Positions 44,126 through 53,721 of a DNA stretch of 64,000 nucleotides are shown here, one piece after another (within the stretch, counting starts at the first letter, position 1; each line of letters begins with the position of its first letter). The position numbers and the translations under genes are program-made. Source of the stretch: Candidatus Pantoea gossypiicola. GTDB lineage: Bacteria; Pseudomonadota; Gammaproteobacteria; Enterobacterales; Enterobacteriaceae. Under the pieces are notes generated by a model. That model saw nothing but the letters and a program-made list of their open reading frames with translations. It was not told the DNA's origin and searched no databases. Location: contig NZ_VWVM01000016.1 of assembly GCF_008632075.1 (NCBI RefSeq), positions 1 through 64,000 of the forward strand. The letters are read 5' to 3'.

Positions 44126-45139
44126 TCAGATCAGCACGTTTTCCACCTGACAGAAGCGCCTTTCCGCCAGGGAGATCACCGCGGCTTCCGCAATTGCCTG
44201 TGCCCTGAGGCCATCCTCCAGGCCGGGCAGATCGCCAACCTGCTCCCCGTTCAGCGATCGGATAAATGCGTCCAGATGAGCATAATAGGTTGGCTGCACC
44301 CGGCTGAACCAGTCTGGCAGCAGCCCAGGCTGCTGAACCTGCGCGCCCTGATAACAGCTGACGCCGCGCTGCGGCTGAGAGGCCGATTCCAGCATGCCGT
44401 CTGACCCCATCACACTGATGCGTTCGTCATAGCCATAGCCAGTCCGGCGGGCATTATCGAGCTGTGCCAGCGCCCCGCTCTGTAGCCGTAACAGCAGCGT
44501 GCTGGTGTCCACGTCGGCGAATTCGCTGATCGAAGGCAGAGCCAGCGCTGCGCCCATCGCTGCCACTTCCGTCACTTCCTGTTCAGTCAGCCAGCGCAGC
44601 AGGTCAAAAAAGTGGATAGCCTGATCGCGCATCTGGCCACCGGATGCCTGAAGATAGGCCAGTGGCGGCATGGACGAAGACCGGCAGACCATCTGAATCA
44701 GTTCCGCCGAGCCAATCCGCCCCTGGCGGAGTTGCTGCTTAAGCTGCAGATGACTGACATCGAAACGGCGATTAAATCCCACCGTGACCGGCACATTGTA
44801 AGGGAGAACGTTAGACACGGCCTTACGGGCGCGCTCAAGAGAGAGATCGACCGGCTTTTCACAGTAAATGGCTTTACCGACACGGGCAGCGGCTTCAAGC
44901 AAATCGGCATGGGTTGGCGTCGCGCTGGCGATCAATACCATGTCAATCTGCCCATCATTTATCGCTTCAGTCACGGACGCGGCCCTGGCACCAAAGCGTG
45001 TCGCAAACGCGGCAGCGCGTGCGGGCTCCGCATCGGCTACCCACACCAGTTCAGCCCCGGGATGTGCCTGAAGATTAGCCGCATGAACTTCGCCAATAAA
45101 GCCACACCCGAGCAGGGCAACGCGTTGCTTTTTATTCAT
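44126..45139 (-). CDS. Gfo/Idh/MocA oxidoreductase, inositol 2-dehydrogenase-like
   Basis: 337 residues. The NAD(P)-binding domain opens with VALLGCGFIGEVHAANL. The family's catalytic stretch is CEKPVDLSLERA (EKP motif); NRRFDVSH and GGQMRDQAIHFFDLLRWL place the sugar-binding and catalytic Asp-His pair. This resembles IolG-type myo-inositol 2-dehydrogenases, though related enzymes act on other polyols. It is divergent from a LacI-type regulator, which probably controls it. No other iol genes are nearby. Confidence 0.83.
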   Translation of the reverse strand: MNKKQRVALLGCGFIGEVHAANLQAHPGAELVWVADAEPARAAAFATRFGARAASVTEAINDGQIDMVLIASATPTHADLLEAAARVGKAIYCEKPVDLSLERARKAVSNVLPYNVPVTVGFNRRFDVSHLQLKQQLRQGRIGSAELIQMVCRSSSMPPLAYLQASGGQMRDQAIHFFDLLRWLTEQEVTEVAAMGAALALPSISEFADVDTSTLLLRLQSGALAQLDNARRTGYGYDERISVMGSDGMLESASQPQRGVSCYQGAQVQQPGLLPDWFSRVQPTYYAHLDAFIRSLNGEQVGDLPGLEDGLRAQAIAEAAVISLAERRFCQVENVLI

Positions 45140-45246
45140 TATTTGAACTCCATCATAGTACGGCAGAAAGCTGCAACGGCAGGATAGCGCGGCGTTTTAC
45201 ACTGACGGCATGATGTTTTGAGGTGTTTACCTCAGAGGAGAACGGC

Positions 45247-46257
45247 ATGTCGCTGAAAGAAGTCGCCCTGCGGGCAGGAGTAGGGCTGGCAACCGTGGAT
45301 CGGGTGCTTAATGAACGGGGTGGCGTTGCACCGGAAACGGTCCACAGGGTATTGCAGGCGGCACGGGAAGTCGGACTCAGGCGGATTTTGCCTGAGGAGC
45401 ATCGTCATCCATGGCAGATCGAACTGCTGCTGAGCAGTAACGATTCGTTTTTCTTTAAGCAACTGGCGCAGGATTTTACTGAGATCGCCTCCCATCTGGG
45501 CTATCGCCGGTTGACGCTGCATCGCACTTTTGTCCCGGAGGCGCAGCCAGAAAGGCTGGCAAAGCTTATCAGGCAAGGCAGTGAATCGCGGGATGGATTA
45601 ATCGTTTTTGCCCATGAACATCCGGCTATTTATGAGGCGCTGGAACATTGCCAGGTGCGTGGTGTACCGGTGATCTCGCTGGTCACCGATTTGCCCGGTG
45701 CCGCCCGGCTCTGTCATGTCGGGATCAACCAGTTGCAGGCAGGACGCACCGCCGCTCAGCTTATGGGTAAAATGCTGCATCAGCCCGGTGAGGTATTGAT
45801 GGTCAGTGGTCACAGGGATTACAGCGCGCATCGTCAGCGCATTGAAGGATTTTGCACGCTTATGACTGAACGATATCCCCATCTTCAGCTGCGTGAAGTT
45901 CTGGCCGCTCAGGAAAATCGCGACATAATCAGTAAATTGCTGGAGAAACAGCTGATTCAGAGCGGAAATCTGATGGGAATTTATAATACCGGCCTGGGGA
46001 ACACTGAGATCGGTCAGGCGCTGGCACGTCATCGTCGGCTTAATCAGTGTATCTGGATCACCCATGAACTTTATGCCACCACCCGCACATTGATGGCGCA
46101 GCAAAGCGTTGCGCTGACGCTGGATCAGAATACCCGGCAGCATACTCAAATCGCCCTGCAGCTGATGCTGAACTATCTGGAGCAGGGGACGAAACCCGAT
46201 GAGTATGCCAGCGGTAAAGTGGACTTCATGATTTATACAGCCGAGAACGCGATATGA
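45247..46257 (+). CDS. LacI-family transcriptional regulator
   Basis: 336 residues from ATG 45247 (AGAGGAGAACGGC before it). The N-terminal LacI helix-turn-helix is LKEVALRAGVGLATVDRVLNERGGVAPETVHRV; the hinge and periplasmic-binding-like effector domain follow (GLIVFAHEHPAIYEAL, GVPVISLVTDLPGAARLCHVGINQLQAGRTAAQLMG, ASGKVDFMIYTAENAI). The ATVDRVLN variant of the recognition helix is seen in regulators of inositol- and rhizopine-type systems. Divergent by 107 bases from the dehydrogenase, its likely target. Confidence 0.9.
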   Translation: MSLKEVALRAGVGLATVDRVLNERGGVAPETVHRVLQAAREVGLRRILPEEHRHPWQIELLLSSNDSFFFKQLAQDFTEIASHLGYRRLTLHRTFVPEAQPERLAKLIRQGSESRDGLIVFAHEHPAIYEALEHCQVRGVPVISLVTDLPGAARLCHVGINQLQAGRTAAQLMGKMLHQPGEVLMVSGHRDYSAHRQRIEGFCTLMTERYPHLQLREVLAAQENRDIISKLLEKQLIQSGNLMGIYNTGLGNTEIGQALARHRRLNQCIWITHELYATTRTLMAQQSVALTLDQNTRQHTQIALQLMLNYLEQGTKPDEYASGKVDFMIYTAENAI

Positions 46258-46887
46258 AGCAAACCATCACATCATACCCTCCACCGAGAGCCCTCATTTT
46301 CGTTATAGATGCCAGCCGTTGAAATCTGATCAGGCTATTGATATTGGGCCAGCAGATGACCCACTTTTAACGTCAGGCAGCATCACTTCTACTCTGCTCT
46401 TCTGTATCGCAATCACTTCAGAACGGTAAATGATGCCGAGAGGCAGGTTTTAAAACTGCCTTGCATCTAAATATTGAAATATAAATCTATATATAATCAA
46501 TTTATTATTTTAATATTCCACCCCACTTCAGAGTTGCTATCATCGCCTCAAATCCGACAGGCCAGCATCGCATGCAGCGAGGAACATATCAGATTAGACA
46601 CTCTGAACCCGGATCGCTGAACAGAAAGAGCGATTCAGGAGCTGATACGCTAAGGTGTTTGACTGATAAAGCACGTTTTGTATAAGGTTTGATAAATATC
46701 AAGCCTGTCTGGGTTTTAATTGCCAGTGTCCCGTTACGCTTTCACTTTATGACGGTGCGATGTTAAATTCTCATCGGTTTAAGGCAGGGATACTTTCAGC
46801 GCTTTATATTAAGAGGACTGAGCAGAGGGTCATCCTGAATTTTATCTCCACCGGTAACGGTGTCTGACTGATTAATGAGAGCGTGGT
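46258..46887. other. Intergenic region after the LacI gene
   Basis: 630 bases, AT-rich around 46470-46520. I see no gene, RNA or clear terminator in it. Confidence 0.5.
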
Positions 46888-47349
46888 TTGGAAAAGTGTT
46901 TATCTCCAGTGCGCACCACCACAGAAAGAGTGCTGCACGCTGTTATTTTCGAAGTTGTTGCCAATGTATTGGTTTTCATCATTCTGATTATTTTTGCCTC
47001 GGCAGCACCTTCACAGTCGGCACTTTTGACCATCGTTTCATCGACACTGGCGATGGGATGGAACTATCTGTTCAACCTGATGTTTGACAGCGTTCAGCTG
47101 CGAACCGGATTTAAAAAAGACTGGCGAATAAGATGTCTCCATGCCGTTTTATTTGAGGCAGGTCTGTTATTCGTATTGATCCCTTTTGCAGCATGGTGGC
47201 TGGATATTACGCTACTCGCAGCGCTGAAACTGGAATGTGGGTTGGTGCTGTTTTTTCTGGTTTATGCTTATCTGTTCAATCTGATATGGGATTACGGCAG
47301 GGCTGCACATAAAAATAATACAAAAAACAATAAATTAAAAATACGTTAA
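46888..47349 (+). CDS. PACE-family multidrug/biocide efflux protein
   Basis: 153 residues, four hydrophobic segments, two tandem copies of the bacterial transmembrane pair domain: RTTTERVLHAVIFEVVANVLVFIILIIFA...MGWNYLFNLMFD and KDWRIRCLHAVLFEAGLLFVLIPFAAWWL...FNLIWDYGR. This matches the AceI-type proteobacterial antimicrobial compound efflux family, including the conserved Glu in span 1 (FEVVAN) and the WNYLFN motif. It probably exports cationic biocides or polyamines by proton exchange. The start is uncertain: TTG 46888 or GTG 46909. Confidence 0.85.
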   Translation: MEKCLSPVRTTTERVLHAVIFEVVANVLVFIILIIFASAAPSQSALLTIVSSTLAMGWNYLFNLMFDSVQLRTGFKKDWRIRCLHAVLFEAGLLFVLIPFAAWWLDITLLAALKLECGLVLFFLVYAYLFNLIWDYGRAAHKNNTKNNKLKIR

Positions 47350-47568
47350 GGTAAAAACTGATTTTTTAACCTTCTGCTTAGCCAGGTCAGTGAAGCGTCA
47401 GAGGCGACACTGCGCATCTGAACGCATCCAGTGCGTAAGGACACACGTATATCTGTTGTCAGGTTCTTATTTATTCTCCTGGCAGCATCGATAGCACAGC
47501 GAGTCAGCTTAGATAAAGTTAAGACCGCGCATAAGCTCATTTTTACAGGTTAACTTCAGCAAAAAATT

Positions 47569-47772
47569 ATGAACAAAGTCTACTATCTGAATAAGTTAAG
47601 AAACTGCCCGTCAACCGATATCCTGGATATCGTGACAAGCTATATGCGAAAAAAACTTCCTTCTGACGATCTCTCTTCTTTTGAGGGCGCATACGATCAT
47701 CGTAAAGCCGAACTAATAATGAATGAGACTTACAACGAAGTGCCTGCGGAAGTCTGGCGATTAGTTTGCTGA
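47569..47772 (+). CDS. Hha/YmoA-family H-NS co-regulator
   Basis: 67 residues, the family length. It follows the Hha pattern: YLNKLRNCPSTDILDIVTSYM, then LSSFEGAYDHRKAELIMNETY and a C-terminal VPAEVWRLV (Hha: [21 protein letters not shown]). Hha-like proteins join H-NS filaments to silence AT-rich acquired genes, including virulence and surface genes. It lies 183 bases from the end of a large autotransporter gene on the other strand, inside an AT-rich surface-protein region, and may modulate it. Confidence 0.85.
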   Translation: MNKVYYLNKLRNCPSTDILDIVTSYMRKKLPSDDLSSFEGAYDHRKAELIMNETYNEVPAEVWRLVC

Positions 47773-47900
47773 AGCTGAAATAAGGAGAAAAAAATTAATA
47801 CATTAGCCGCTGATGATTTACTGTCTGCAGATTATCCCCTTTCCTCTTACGAGTACGACCGCAGACTGATATTTTTCAGCAGGAATAATGTATCGATAAG

Positions 47901-47935
47901 TCAGAGCATCACCCTTTCACGCAGTGATGCTCTGA
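47901..47935 (-). terminator. Terminator of the large autotransporter gene
   Basis: TCAGAGCATCAC / GTGATGCTCTGA gives a 12-bp perfect stem with an 11-base loop, 20 bases beyond the minus-strand stop. On the minus strand it is followed by CTTATCG, a weak U tract; on the plus strand by TATTATT. Confidence 0.65.
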
Positions 47936-47954
47936 TATTATTCAGACACGGATA

Positions 47955-50900
47955 TCAGAAGTGATATGACAGGCCGATCAAACCACTGTAATCCGTTTTA
48001 AATTCACCACCAAAACTGCTCTCTACTTTTGCATTCAGTGAAAGGCCAGGTGCGATAATGCCTTCCAGCCCTACACTGCCACGATAACGGTTATCTGACC
48101 AGGCGCTGTATTGCCGGTTTGACTGACGATCGGAGAGCGTGGTAGTGGAGCCATTTTTACCAGGTGAATACTGATAGGCCAGACTGGCGCTGACGTTAAT
48201 ATTCGGCATTAATGCGCCCACACCGCGTTTCTGCACCATTAACCCGCTGCTGGTGAAGTATGGTGTGGATGAACTTAACGAAACTGACGCATCCTCCCCT
48301 TTCAGGGTATAGCCGGACATGACACCTCCGGTCACACCCACAAACGGTGAGATAAACAGCGTATCGTCAGCCAGCGCAAACTGATAGCCAGTGCGCAGGC
48401 TGCCTGCCAGCATATGGCTGTCCTTTTTCATGCCATTAATATTTAAAGCAGGATCCAGCGTTATCTCCTGATTCAGATACATATAACGACTGGCAGAATC
48501 AAAGAACCATCCGGCATCGGACTGCCATGAGTAGTAGGCCCCAACCGTGGCCAGCCGATGCTTCTCATGCCCCTCACCTTTAACTTCACCCTGAGTATAA
48601 CTGACGTTGATACCGGCTGTTTGCGTGTCGCTGCGGGTATCCCAGCCCACATTCAGTGTTTGCTGGTTGGCGTCGAGTCCAAGAAAATGCCCTTTTTTCT
48701 GCTCTATTGTTGCCCATGATCCGTTGCTTTCTGGCGAAGCGCGCAGACTGTCAGTGCGGTTATGCAACTGGCTGACCGCTTCACTGAAAATGTACTGCCG
48801 CGAGGCGATTAAGGCACGCGTGCGCTGGATCAGTGGCAGGTTGTCGTAAACAGAGAACCAGTCATCCGGATTGAACGCCGGTTTTTTGGCTTCCTCTTCT
48901 GCTTTCGCGGCTTCCTCTTTCGCTTTTTCTTCAGCTTCGGCCTTTGCTTCAGCCTCCGCTTTGGATTTAGCTTCCTCTTCAGCTTTCGCTTTCTCAGCAG
49001 CAGATTGTTCGGCAGTCGAGGTATCCTCTGTCGGAGCAGACGGTGCTGGGGTTGGATCTGGATCAGGCGTTACGTCCGGAACAGGCGCTGGCTCTGGATC
49101 AGGCGTTACGTCCGGAACAGGCGTCGGTTCTGGCTCAGGCGTCACGTCCGGAACAGGCGTCGGCTCTGGCTCAGGCGTCACGTCCGGAACAGGCGTCGGT
49201 TCTGGCTCAGGCGTCACGTCCGGAACAGGCGTCGGCTCTGGATCAGGCGTCACGTCCGGAACAGGTGCTGGCTCTGGATCAGGCGTCACGTCCGGAACAG
49301 GTGTTGGCTCTGGATCAGGCGTCACGTCCGGAACAGGCGTCGGTTCTGGATCAGGCGTCACGTCCGGAACAGGTGTTGGCTCTGGATCAGGCGTCACGTC
49401 CGGAACAGGTGTTGGCTCTGGCGTCACGTCCGGAACAGGTGTTGGCTCCGGGATGGGGTCAGGTTCGGCCGACTTATTACTCTCCAGCACCCATAAAACT
49501 CGATCGTTATCATCTTTCACCTGATAATTGGGTGTGTAAACGCTGAATCCACTGTAACTGTCGGCGAATGAGAAATAACTGTGTGAGGTGCCAGCAGGCG
49601 CATCCACCATCACCAGATCCTGGGTCAGCGCAACTTCCTCTTCACTTCCGATTAGCAGACTTACGTCCAGCAGGTTATCACCACCACTCACCGAATTTTT
49701 TACAATCAGTTTGTCACTTTCCAGCGTTGATGGCCTAACGCCTAACATCAGATTCAACCCGGTCGCATCCAGCGTATCTACCTTCAGCGTTTTAGCGCTC
49801 CAGTTGCCTGAAGGCACCATTGAAAGCATCGATCCACGTTTCGCCATAAGCGAACTGACATTACTGTTGCCGGTCATCGTCCAGGCAGCATTGGGATCCA
49901 GTGTCATAATAGTGCTGCCTGTTGAGGTTACCGAACCCTGATAATTTACCTTTCCAAGATAAAGTGAGGCGTTATTCGCTAGCTGGACATCCCCTTCAAC
50001 TTCACTCGCAGGCAGCAGTGTCAGTGCTTCTGCGCTTCGCACGGGCTGACTGCAGGAAACATCATCAGAATAGATGGCAGAATAGCAACGCCAGCTTTTC
50101 TCGCCTGCCACCTCGCTATCGTTATAGCCAAAAGAGAGTGTTGACGAATCAGCAGCAACAATGTTGGCTTTAACGCCAGCGTATTCTCCCACCTGGAAAT
50201 GCGCTCCGGAGCCAACATTGATCTGATCGGCCTTAAACAGAGATGTGTTCCAGTCATCATCAACGACAACATTGCCCGCATGTGGAACCGGCTGGCCAGA
50301 GAGAACAACAGTCCCGCTGGCAACATCCAGATTGCCATTAAGATTCATCCCTCCGGTCAGCGCGGTAATCGCGGTGGTATTACGCGGTAAAATGTTAACA
50401 TTCATGACGCCATTCAGCGCATTTTCGAGCGTTTCACCCAGAAAACCGCGGAACACCTGAACGTTCAGCTGTGTCAGGCGATGATTGATGGCTTCATCCG
50501 CATCGGTCCCCAGATACGTCCAGGTCGACGTCGAGGATTTATCGGTCGGAAAATACCAGTAAGATGATGTATTTAACTGAAAGTACTCAGTATCTTTAGT
50601 GTAAGGATTATTATATACATAGATTGTGCCTGGTGTTCCCTTAGGGTTACTGCCCGTAAATTTATAAAAGGGAACATCTGCGGCCGTATAGCCAGTAATG
50701 TTGAGCGTTGCCGCGGCATCACTGTGGTTTAGCAGTGTAGCGCCGCTGTCGGTATGGTTAATCTTTTTAAAACTCAGCGTATTGCCGTTTAAATCTAAGC
50801 GACCACCACGATAGCCAAAAAAGATCTGGTCAGTAGCAACCTGACTTTCGTCATTGAGTACTACGGTTGGCCGACCACTGACTAGCGTAACCGAGGAAAA

Positions 50901-52223
50901 AGCCTGCTTGTTACCTGAAGCATCCGCTTGCTGGTCAAGGATAGCGGTACCCTCTCCTATATTCAGGGAACCCGGGTTTCTACCTACGGCATTGATATGC
51001 AATGTACCTGCGCCGATTTTGTGCAGAGCGTCATTGGCCAATCCGTTAACCTGCCACAGGACTTCTTTATCTGCATCAACCTCAATACCACCGCCAGCCC
51101 AGGTCGCATTGACGCCGTCGGCAGATGCGACAGTGTAATCGCTGGAAAACTGAAGTTTGCCAGCACCCATGTTGATGGGTGTATTCAGGGTGATGAGTCC
51201 GCCAGCACCATTGAAGCGAAGATCTTTGGTGGCATCGAGCTCTTCATTGGTTCGCTCTGACGGGGCAATACTCGCATATTTCGTATCCAGTCCACTCCAT
51301 GACCAGGAAGCATTATTTTGAGTAATGCCATTGCCGTCCCAGTAGATTGAGCCGCCACTGGCACTATCTGTAACATCGGGCGAGGTATTTGTGGCGCTGA
51401 TGTTCTGAATATACCCATCAGGAATATATTCCCACATGGAAGTACTGCCATAAGCTGCTGCACTCGTACCACCATGTAGCACACCCGCCAATTTCCATTT
51501 CTGATCAATTTCGTCATAGGCCAGAATCGGGCTACCACTATCACCGCTCAGAGTACCAATCGCGAGCGGCGAAGTGAGAGGGTTGTCTGGTCCGTAATCA
51601 ATTGCGCGCAAGGTCCCGGACGGCGTCGTTATCGTATCCGCATTAATAGTGCCGCCGCTTACCCATTTATAGGCACCGCTCAGAGTGATCTGTGTTGTTT
51701 GATCCTCACTGACCTGACTCTGCGTACCGCCGCCGGTACGTGTATACCAGGAAAAACGTGACTTATCAGCCGTGCGCATGGTCGTCTTATCGAGCACTTC
51801 TGCTGGCGCAGCCTCTGTGACAACTTTATTTAAACGAGGCAGGTGGAAATCAACATCTGAGATCGTTGATTCATTGCGATTAATGAGCTTATAGGTTGCA
51901 CCATATTGTGCACCGTTGCCAAATTGCAGCGACTGATAACCGGTGTTGTGACGGGCACTGGCAACATACGAGGGTGCTACCAGCGTGCTGTAGCCATAGG
52001 TCGCTACCATACCGAAATCAGGCATGGCGAAATCAAGATAGCCTGATAAAGAACCATCCATTTTATAGACAGGTATATTTGTCAGACCGACCGAATATTT
52101 TCCCAGGTTTTCAGCAAAATCACGATATTCTTGCACATCAATATCGTGTCGCATTATACCCGCATAAGATTTGGTGCAGATAAAGAAGGTGCAACATAAC
52201 GCTGCGCTTCCAAAATGTTTCAA
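47955..52223 (-). CDS. S6-type serine protease autotransporter with Pro-rich repeat stalk
   Basis: 1422 residues. A short signal peptide (cleaved near SYA-GIM) is followed by a chymotrypsin-like S6 protease domain: H92 (ASARHNTG), D125 (DVDFHLPRLNKVVTE) and nucleophile S229 (LSGDSGSPIL). A long beta-helical passenger continues to about 940. Then come eleven Pro-rich PVPDVT repeats (~950-1090), a highly charged Ala/Glu/Lys coiled coil, and a C-terminal ~270-residue beta barrel (from about GSWATIEQKKG) ending in LSYHF. This matches SPATE/IgA1-protease-like type V secretion proteins, but the usual extended signal peptide is short and the SPATE autocleavage motif is not evident, so the protease may stay surface-bound. 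Confidence 0.92.
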   Translation of the reverse strand: MKHFGSAALCCTFFICTKSYAGIMRHDIDVQEYRDFAENLGKYSVGLTNIPVYKMDGSLSGYLDFAMPDFGMVATYGYSTLVAPSYVASARHNTGYQSLQFGNGAQYGATYKLINRNESTISDVDFHLPRLNKVVTEAAPAEVLDKTTMRTADKSRFSWYTRTGGGTQSQVSEDQTTQITLSGAYKWVSGGTINADTITTPSGTLRAIDYGPDNPLTSPLAIGTLSGDSGSPILAYDEIDQKWKLAGVLHGGTSAAAYGSTSMWEYIPDGYIQNISATNTSPDVTDSASGGSIYWDGNGITQNNASWSWSGLDTKYASIAPSERTNEELDATKDLRFNGAGGLITLNTPINMGAGKLQFSSDYTVASADGVNATWAGGGIEVDADKEVLWQVNGLANDALHKIGAGTLHINAVGRNPGSLNIGEGTAILDQQADASGNKQAFSSVTLVSGRPTVVLNDESQVATDQIFFGYRGGRLDLNGNTLSFKKINHTDSGATLLNHSDAAATLNITGYTAADVPFYKFTGSNPKGTPGTIYVYNNPYTKDTEYFQLNTSSYWYFPTDKSSTSTWTYLGTDADEAINHRLTQLNVQVFRGFLGETLENALNGVMNVNILPRNTTAITALTGGMNLNGNLDVASGTVVLSGQPVPHAGNVVVDDDWNTSLFKADQINVGSGAHFQVGEYAGVKANIVAADSSTLSFGYNDSEVAGEKSWRCYSAIYSDDVSCSQPVRSAEALTLLPASEVEGDVQLANNASLYLGKVNYQGSVTSTGSTIMTLDPNAAWTMTGNSNVSSLMAKRGSMLSMVPSGNWSAKTLKVDTLDATGLNLMLGVRPSTLESDKLIVKNSVSGGDNLLDVSLLIGSEEEVALTQDLVMVDAPAGTSHSYFSFADSYSGFSVYTPNYQVKDDNDRVLWVLESNKSAEPDPIPEPTPVPDVTPEPTPVPDVTPDPEPTPVPDVTPDPEPTPVPDVTPDPEPTPVPDVTPDPEPAPVPDVTPDPEPTPVPDVTPEPEPTPVPDVTPEPEPTPVPDVTPEPEPTPVPDVTPDPEPAPVPDVTPDPDPTPAPSAPTEDTSTAEQSAAEKAKAEEEAKSKAEAEAKAEAEEKAKEEAAKAEEEAKKPAFNPDDWFSVYDNLPLIQRTRALIASRQYIFSEAVSQLHNRTDSLRASPESNGSWATIEQKKGHFLGLDANQQTLNVGWDTRSDTQTAGINVSYTQGEVKGEGHEKHRLATVGAYYSWQSDAGWFFDSASRYMYLNQEITLDPALNINGMKKDSHMLAGSLRTGYQFALADDTLFISPFVGVTGGVMSGYTLKGEDASVSLSSSTPYFTSSGLMVQKRGVGALMPNINVSASLAYQYSPGKNGSTTTLSDRQSNRQYSAWSDNRYRGSVGLEGIIAPGLSLNAKVESSFGGEFKTDYSGLIGLSYHF
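49051..49458. repeat. Tandem ~36-bp coding repeats (PxPEPTPVPDVT units)
   Basis: Eleven units of about 36 bp (two shorter ones at the N-terminal end of the array) built around TCCGGAACAGG and GGATCAGGCGTCACG on the plus strand. They encode the Pro/Glu/Asp/Val/Thr-rich stalk of the autotransporter on the minus strand. Units are near-identical with codon-level changes, so copy number is expected to vary by recombination or slippage. Confidence 0.92.
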
Positions 52224-52853
52224 TGGATTATCCTCATGAGGCTATTATTATTTAAGAAAAATACCTTAATTAATGAAATAGTATCATTATGACAATCGGT
52301 AATAGAATCTGAGTTTTATAAAGATATTGATTCAGATCAATTAAAGGAGGCAGGTTAGCGTAAAATATTTGATAACTCATTGTATTAAAAGGCCATAAAA
52401 ACCCATTGCCAAAATGGATTGAAAATATCTTATTTAATATAATTCTTAAAAGATATGCCGGGCGAGTGCCAAATGAGATCAAGATAGATATAAAAAAACA
52501 CTTCCTGATAAAAAATAATTTATTATTTAAGAGCCAGTTTTTTTATCTATCGCGGGATTAATTCTTATCTTAAAAAGCTTATTTTACTTTGTTTAAATAA
52601 TACTCAAAATCATTCATGGGATTAATCAATTGCGTGTATAGTTCACATAAAACACGCGGTTAACCATTCCTGGAGTAAGCCCGAAATAAGAAAGGCAGCA
52701 GAAATCTGTAGCAGTCCAGAAAAAGGACTGCGACAAATGATCCGGGGTCTTGCAAAGATTTAGCCAGCATTGAGCTCAGACAGAGCCTCAGGAGAATTAT
52801 CATTTATTTCAATAGCTTTTGATAATCCTGCTGGCAGGGAAATTGAAAAGTGA
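52224..52853. other. AT-rich region upstream of the S6 autotransporter
   Basis: 630 bases of very AT-rich DNA with no supported gene. It contains the autotransporter promoter and looks like the kind of DNA bound by H-NS/Hha. Confidence 0.5.
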
Positions 52854-53102
52854 TTATTGCGGGTGATCGCGATGATACAACGCCCACTGCTCAATCCTTT
52901 CTCCTGAAGGTAACAGACAGTAAAGTGTACTGGTGTTCGATAATTCATCCTTTACCTGTTGTCCGCCACGCTGAAGGCACCATTGACTTGCAGGATTCCG
53001 CATTACCAGGCGCTGTGGCTCGGCATGATGAGGCGTGCAGGCACTAATTTGCAGTGTGGCCAGCATCAGGGAGCCGACTGTTATTCTGTTTATGATTTTC
53101 AT
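52854..53102 (-). CDS. DUF333-family lipoprotein
   Basis: 82 residues from ATG 53102 (GAGAGGGTTAC before it). A lipoprotein signal ends in the lipobox LQISAC-T. The mature part follows the DUF333 pattern, NPASQWCLQRGGQ...YCLLPSGERIEQWALYH, with two cysteines likely disulfide bonded. Members are sometimes annotated as putative hemolysins without good basis. It is probably outer-membrane or periplasmic, with unknown function. It stands alone on the minus strand between two autotransporter genes. Confidence 0.87.
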   Translation of the reverse strand: MKIINRITVGSLMLATLQISACTPHHAEPQRLVMRNPASQWCLQRGGQQVKDELSNTSTLYCLLPSGERIEQWALYHRDHPQ

Positions 53103-53154
53103 GTAACCCTCTCTCAGCATCATTTTCAGGTCAGTGAGACTTCGTTTTTCATGC

Positions 53155-53445
53155 TCACCATGCTATGGCACAAAGCGTAATAGCGATGAGCGCATTAATT
53201 AATTCGCTATTCGTCATGCGTTTTTCATAGACCATCGCTTCAGATTCGTTTCTGGCCAGTTTGTGGAAAAACCGGGTGTTTATCTGAGCATCTAATAATG
53301 ATAGCACCCACGCGCTAAACCCTCTCTTAACAACACCTATTACTGTCGGCATTCTCATTACTGGCCTGCGAAACACAATAAACAAACCCCAAAAGAGAAT
53401 GACTGTAATAATAATTAACAAGACCTCCCGAGTTATAGTTAACAC
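53155..53445 (-). CDS. Possible small membrane protein
   Basis: 96 residues from a GTG; hydrophobic segments lie at residues ~8-24 (LLIIITVILFWGLFIVF) and ~84-95, with a basic middle (KRGFSAWVLSLLDAQINTRFFHKLARNE). No family recognised. CGGGAGG lies 11-17 bases inside the frame, which would suit a TTG start a few codons later. It may be genuine, but coding evidence is thin. Confidence 0.35.
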   Translation of the reverse strand: MLTITREVLLIIITVILFWGLFIVFRRPVMRMPTVIGVVKRGFSAWVLSLLDAQINTRFFHKLARNESEAMVYEKRMTNSELINALIAITLCAIAW

Positions 53446-53721
53446 ATAAGCTTAATTTTCAATGAAAATTCCTTTGTAGTACCTCGATTCTTTTAACCTG
53501 TCGTCAAAAGACGCATACTTTCACTCCCTTTACATAATTAACGCCTCACCTGCATAATCCTGACGCCCTTAGTAAACACGCTGTTATTAATGGATTTAAT
53601 TAACAAAACGCTTAATTCGTATCGGGCCAAAGAAGCGTATGAAGTGCGAAATGGCATGCCTGTCTAACACCTTTCAGAGCCCCTTAGCCCTTTAATAAAA
53701 CCTTAAGGAAGAGTTACGAAT

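Noticed and set aside
47346..47540. 64-residue minus-strand frame between the PACE and Hha-like genes
   Set aside because: No recognisable features and poor start context.
49051..49458. CRISPR-like array of ~36-bp repeats
   Set aside because: The repeats are contiguous without unique spacers and are in-frame coding units of the autotransporter.
48871..49524. Long Ser/Gly/Val-rich reading frame on the plus strand across the repeats
   Set aside because: It is the antisense of the Pro-rich repeat; period 36 keeps any frame open, and it has no ribosome site or family resemblance.
52760..52948. 62-residue minus-strand frame overlapping the DUF333 gene
   Set aside because: It overlaps a better-supported gene in another frame and its composition is not protein-like.
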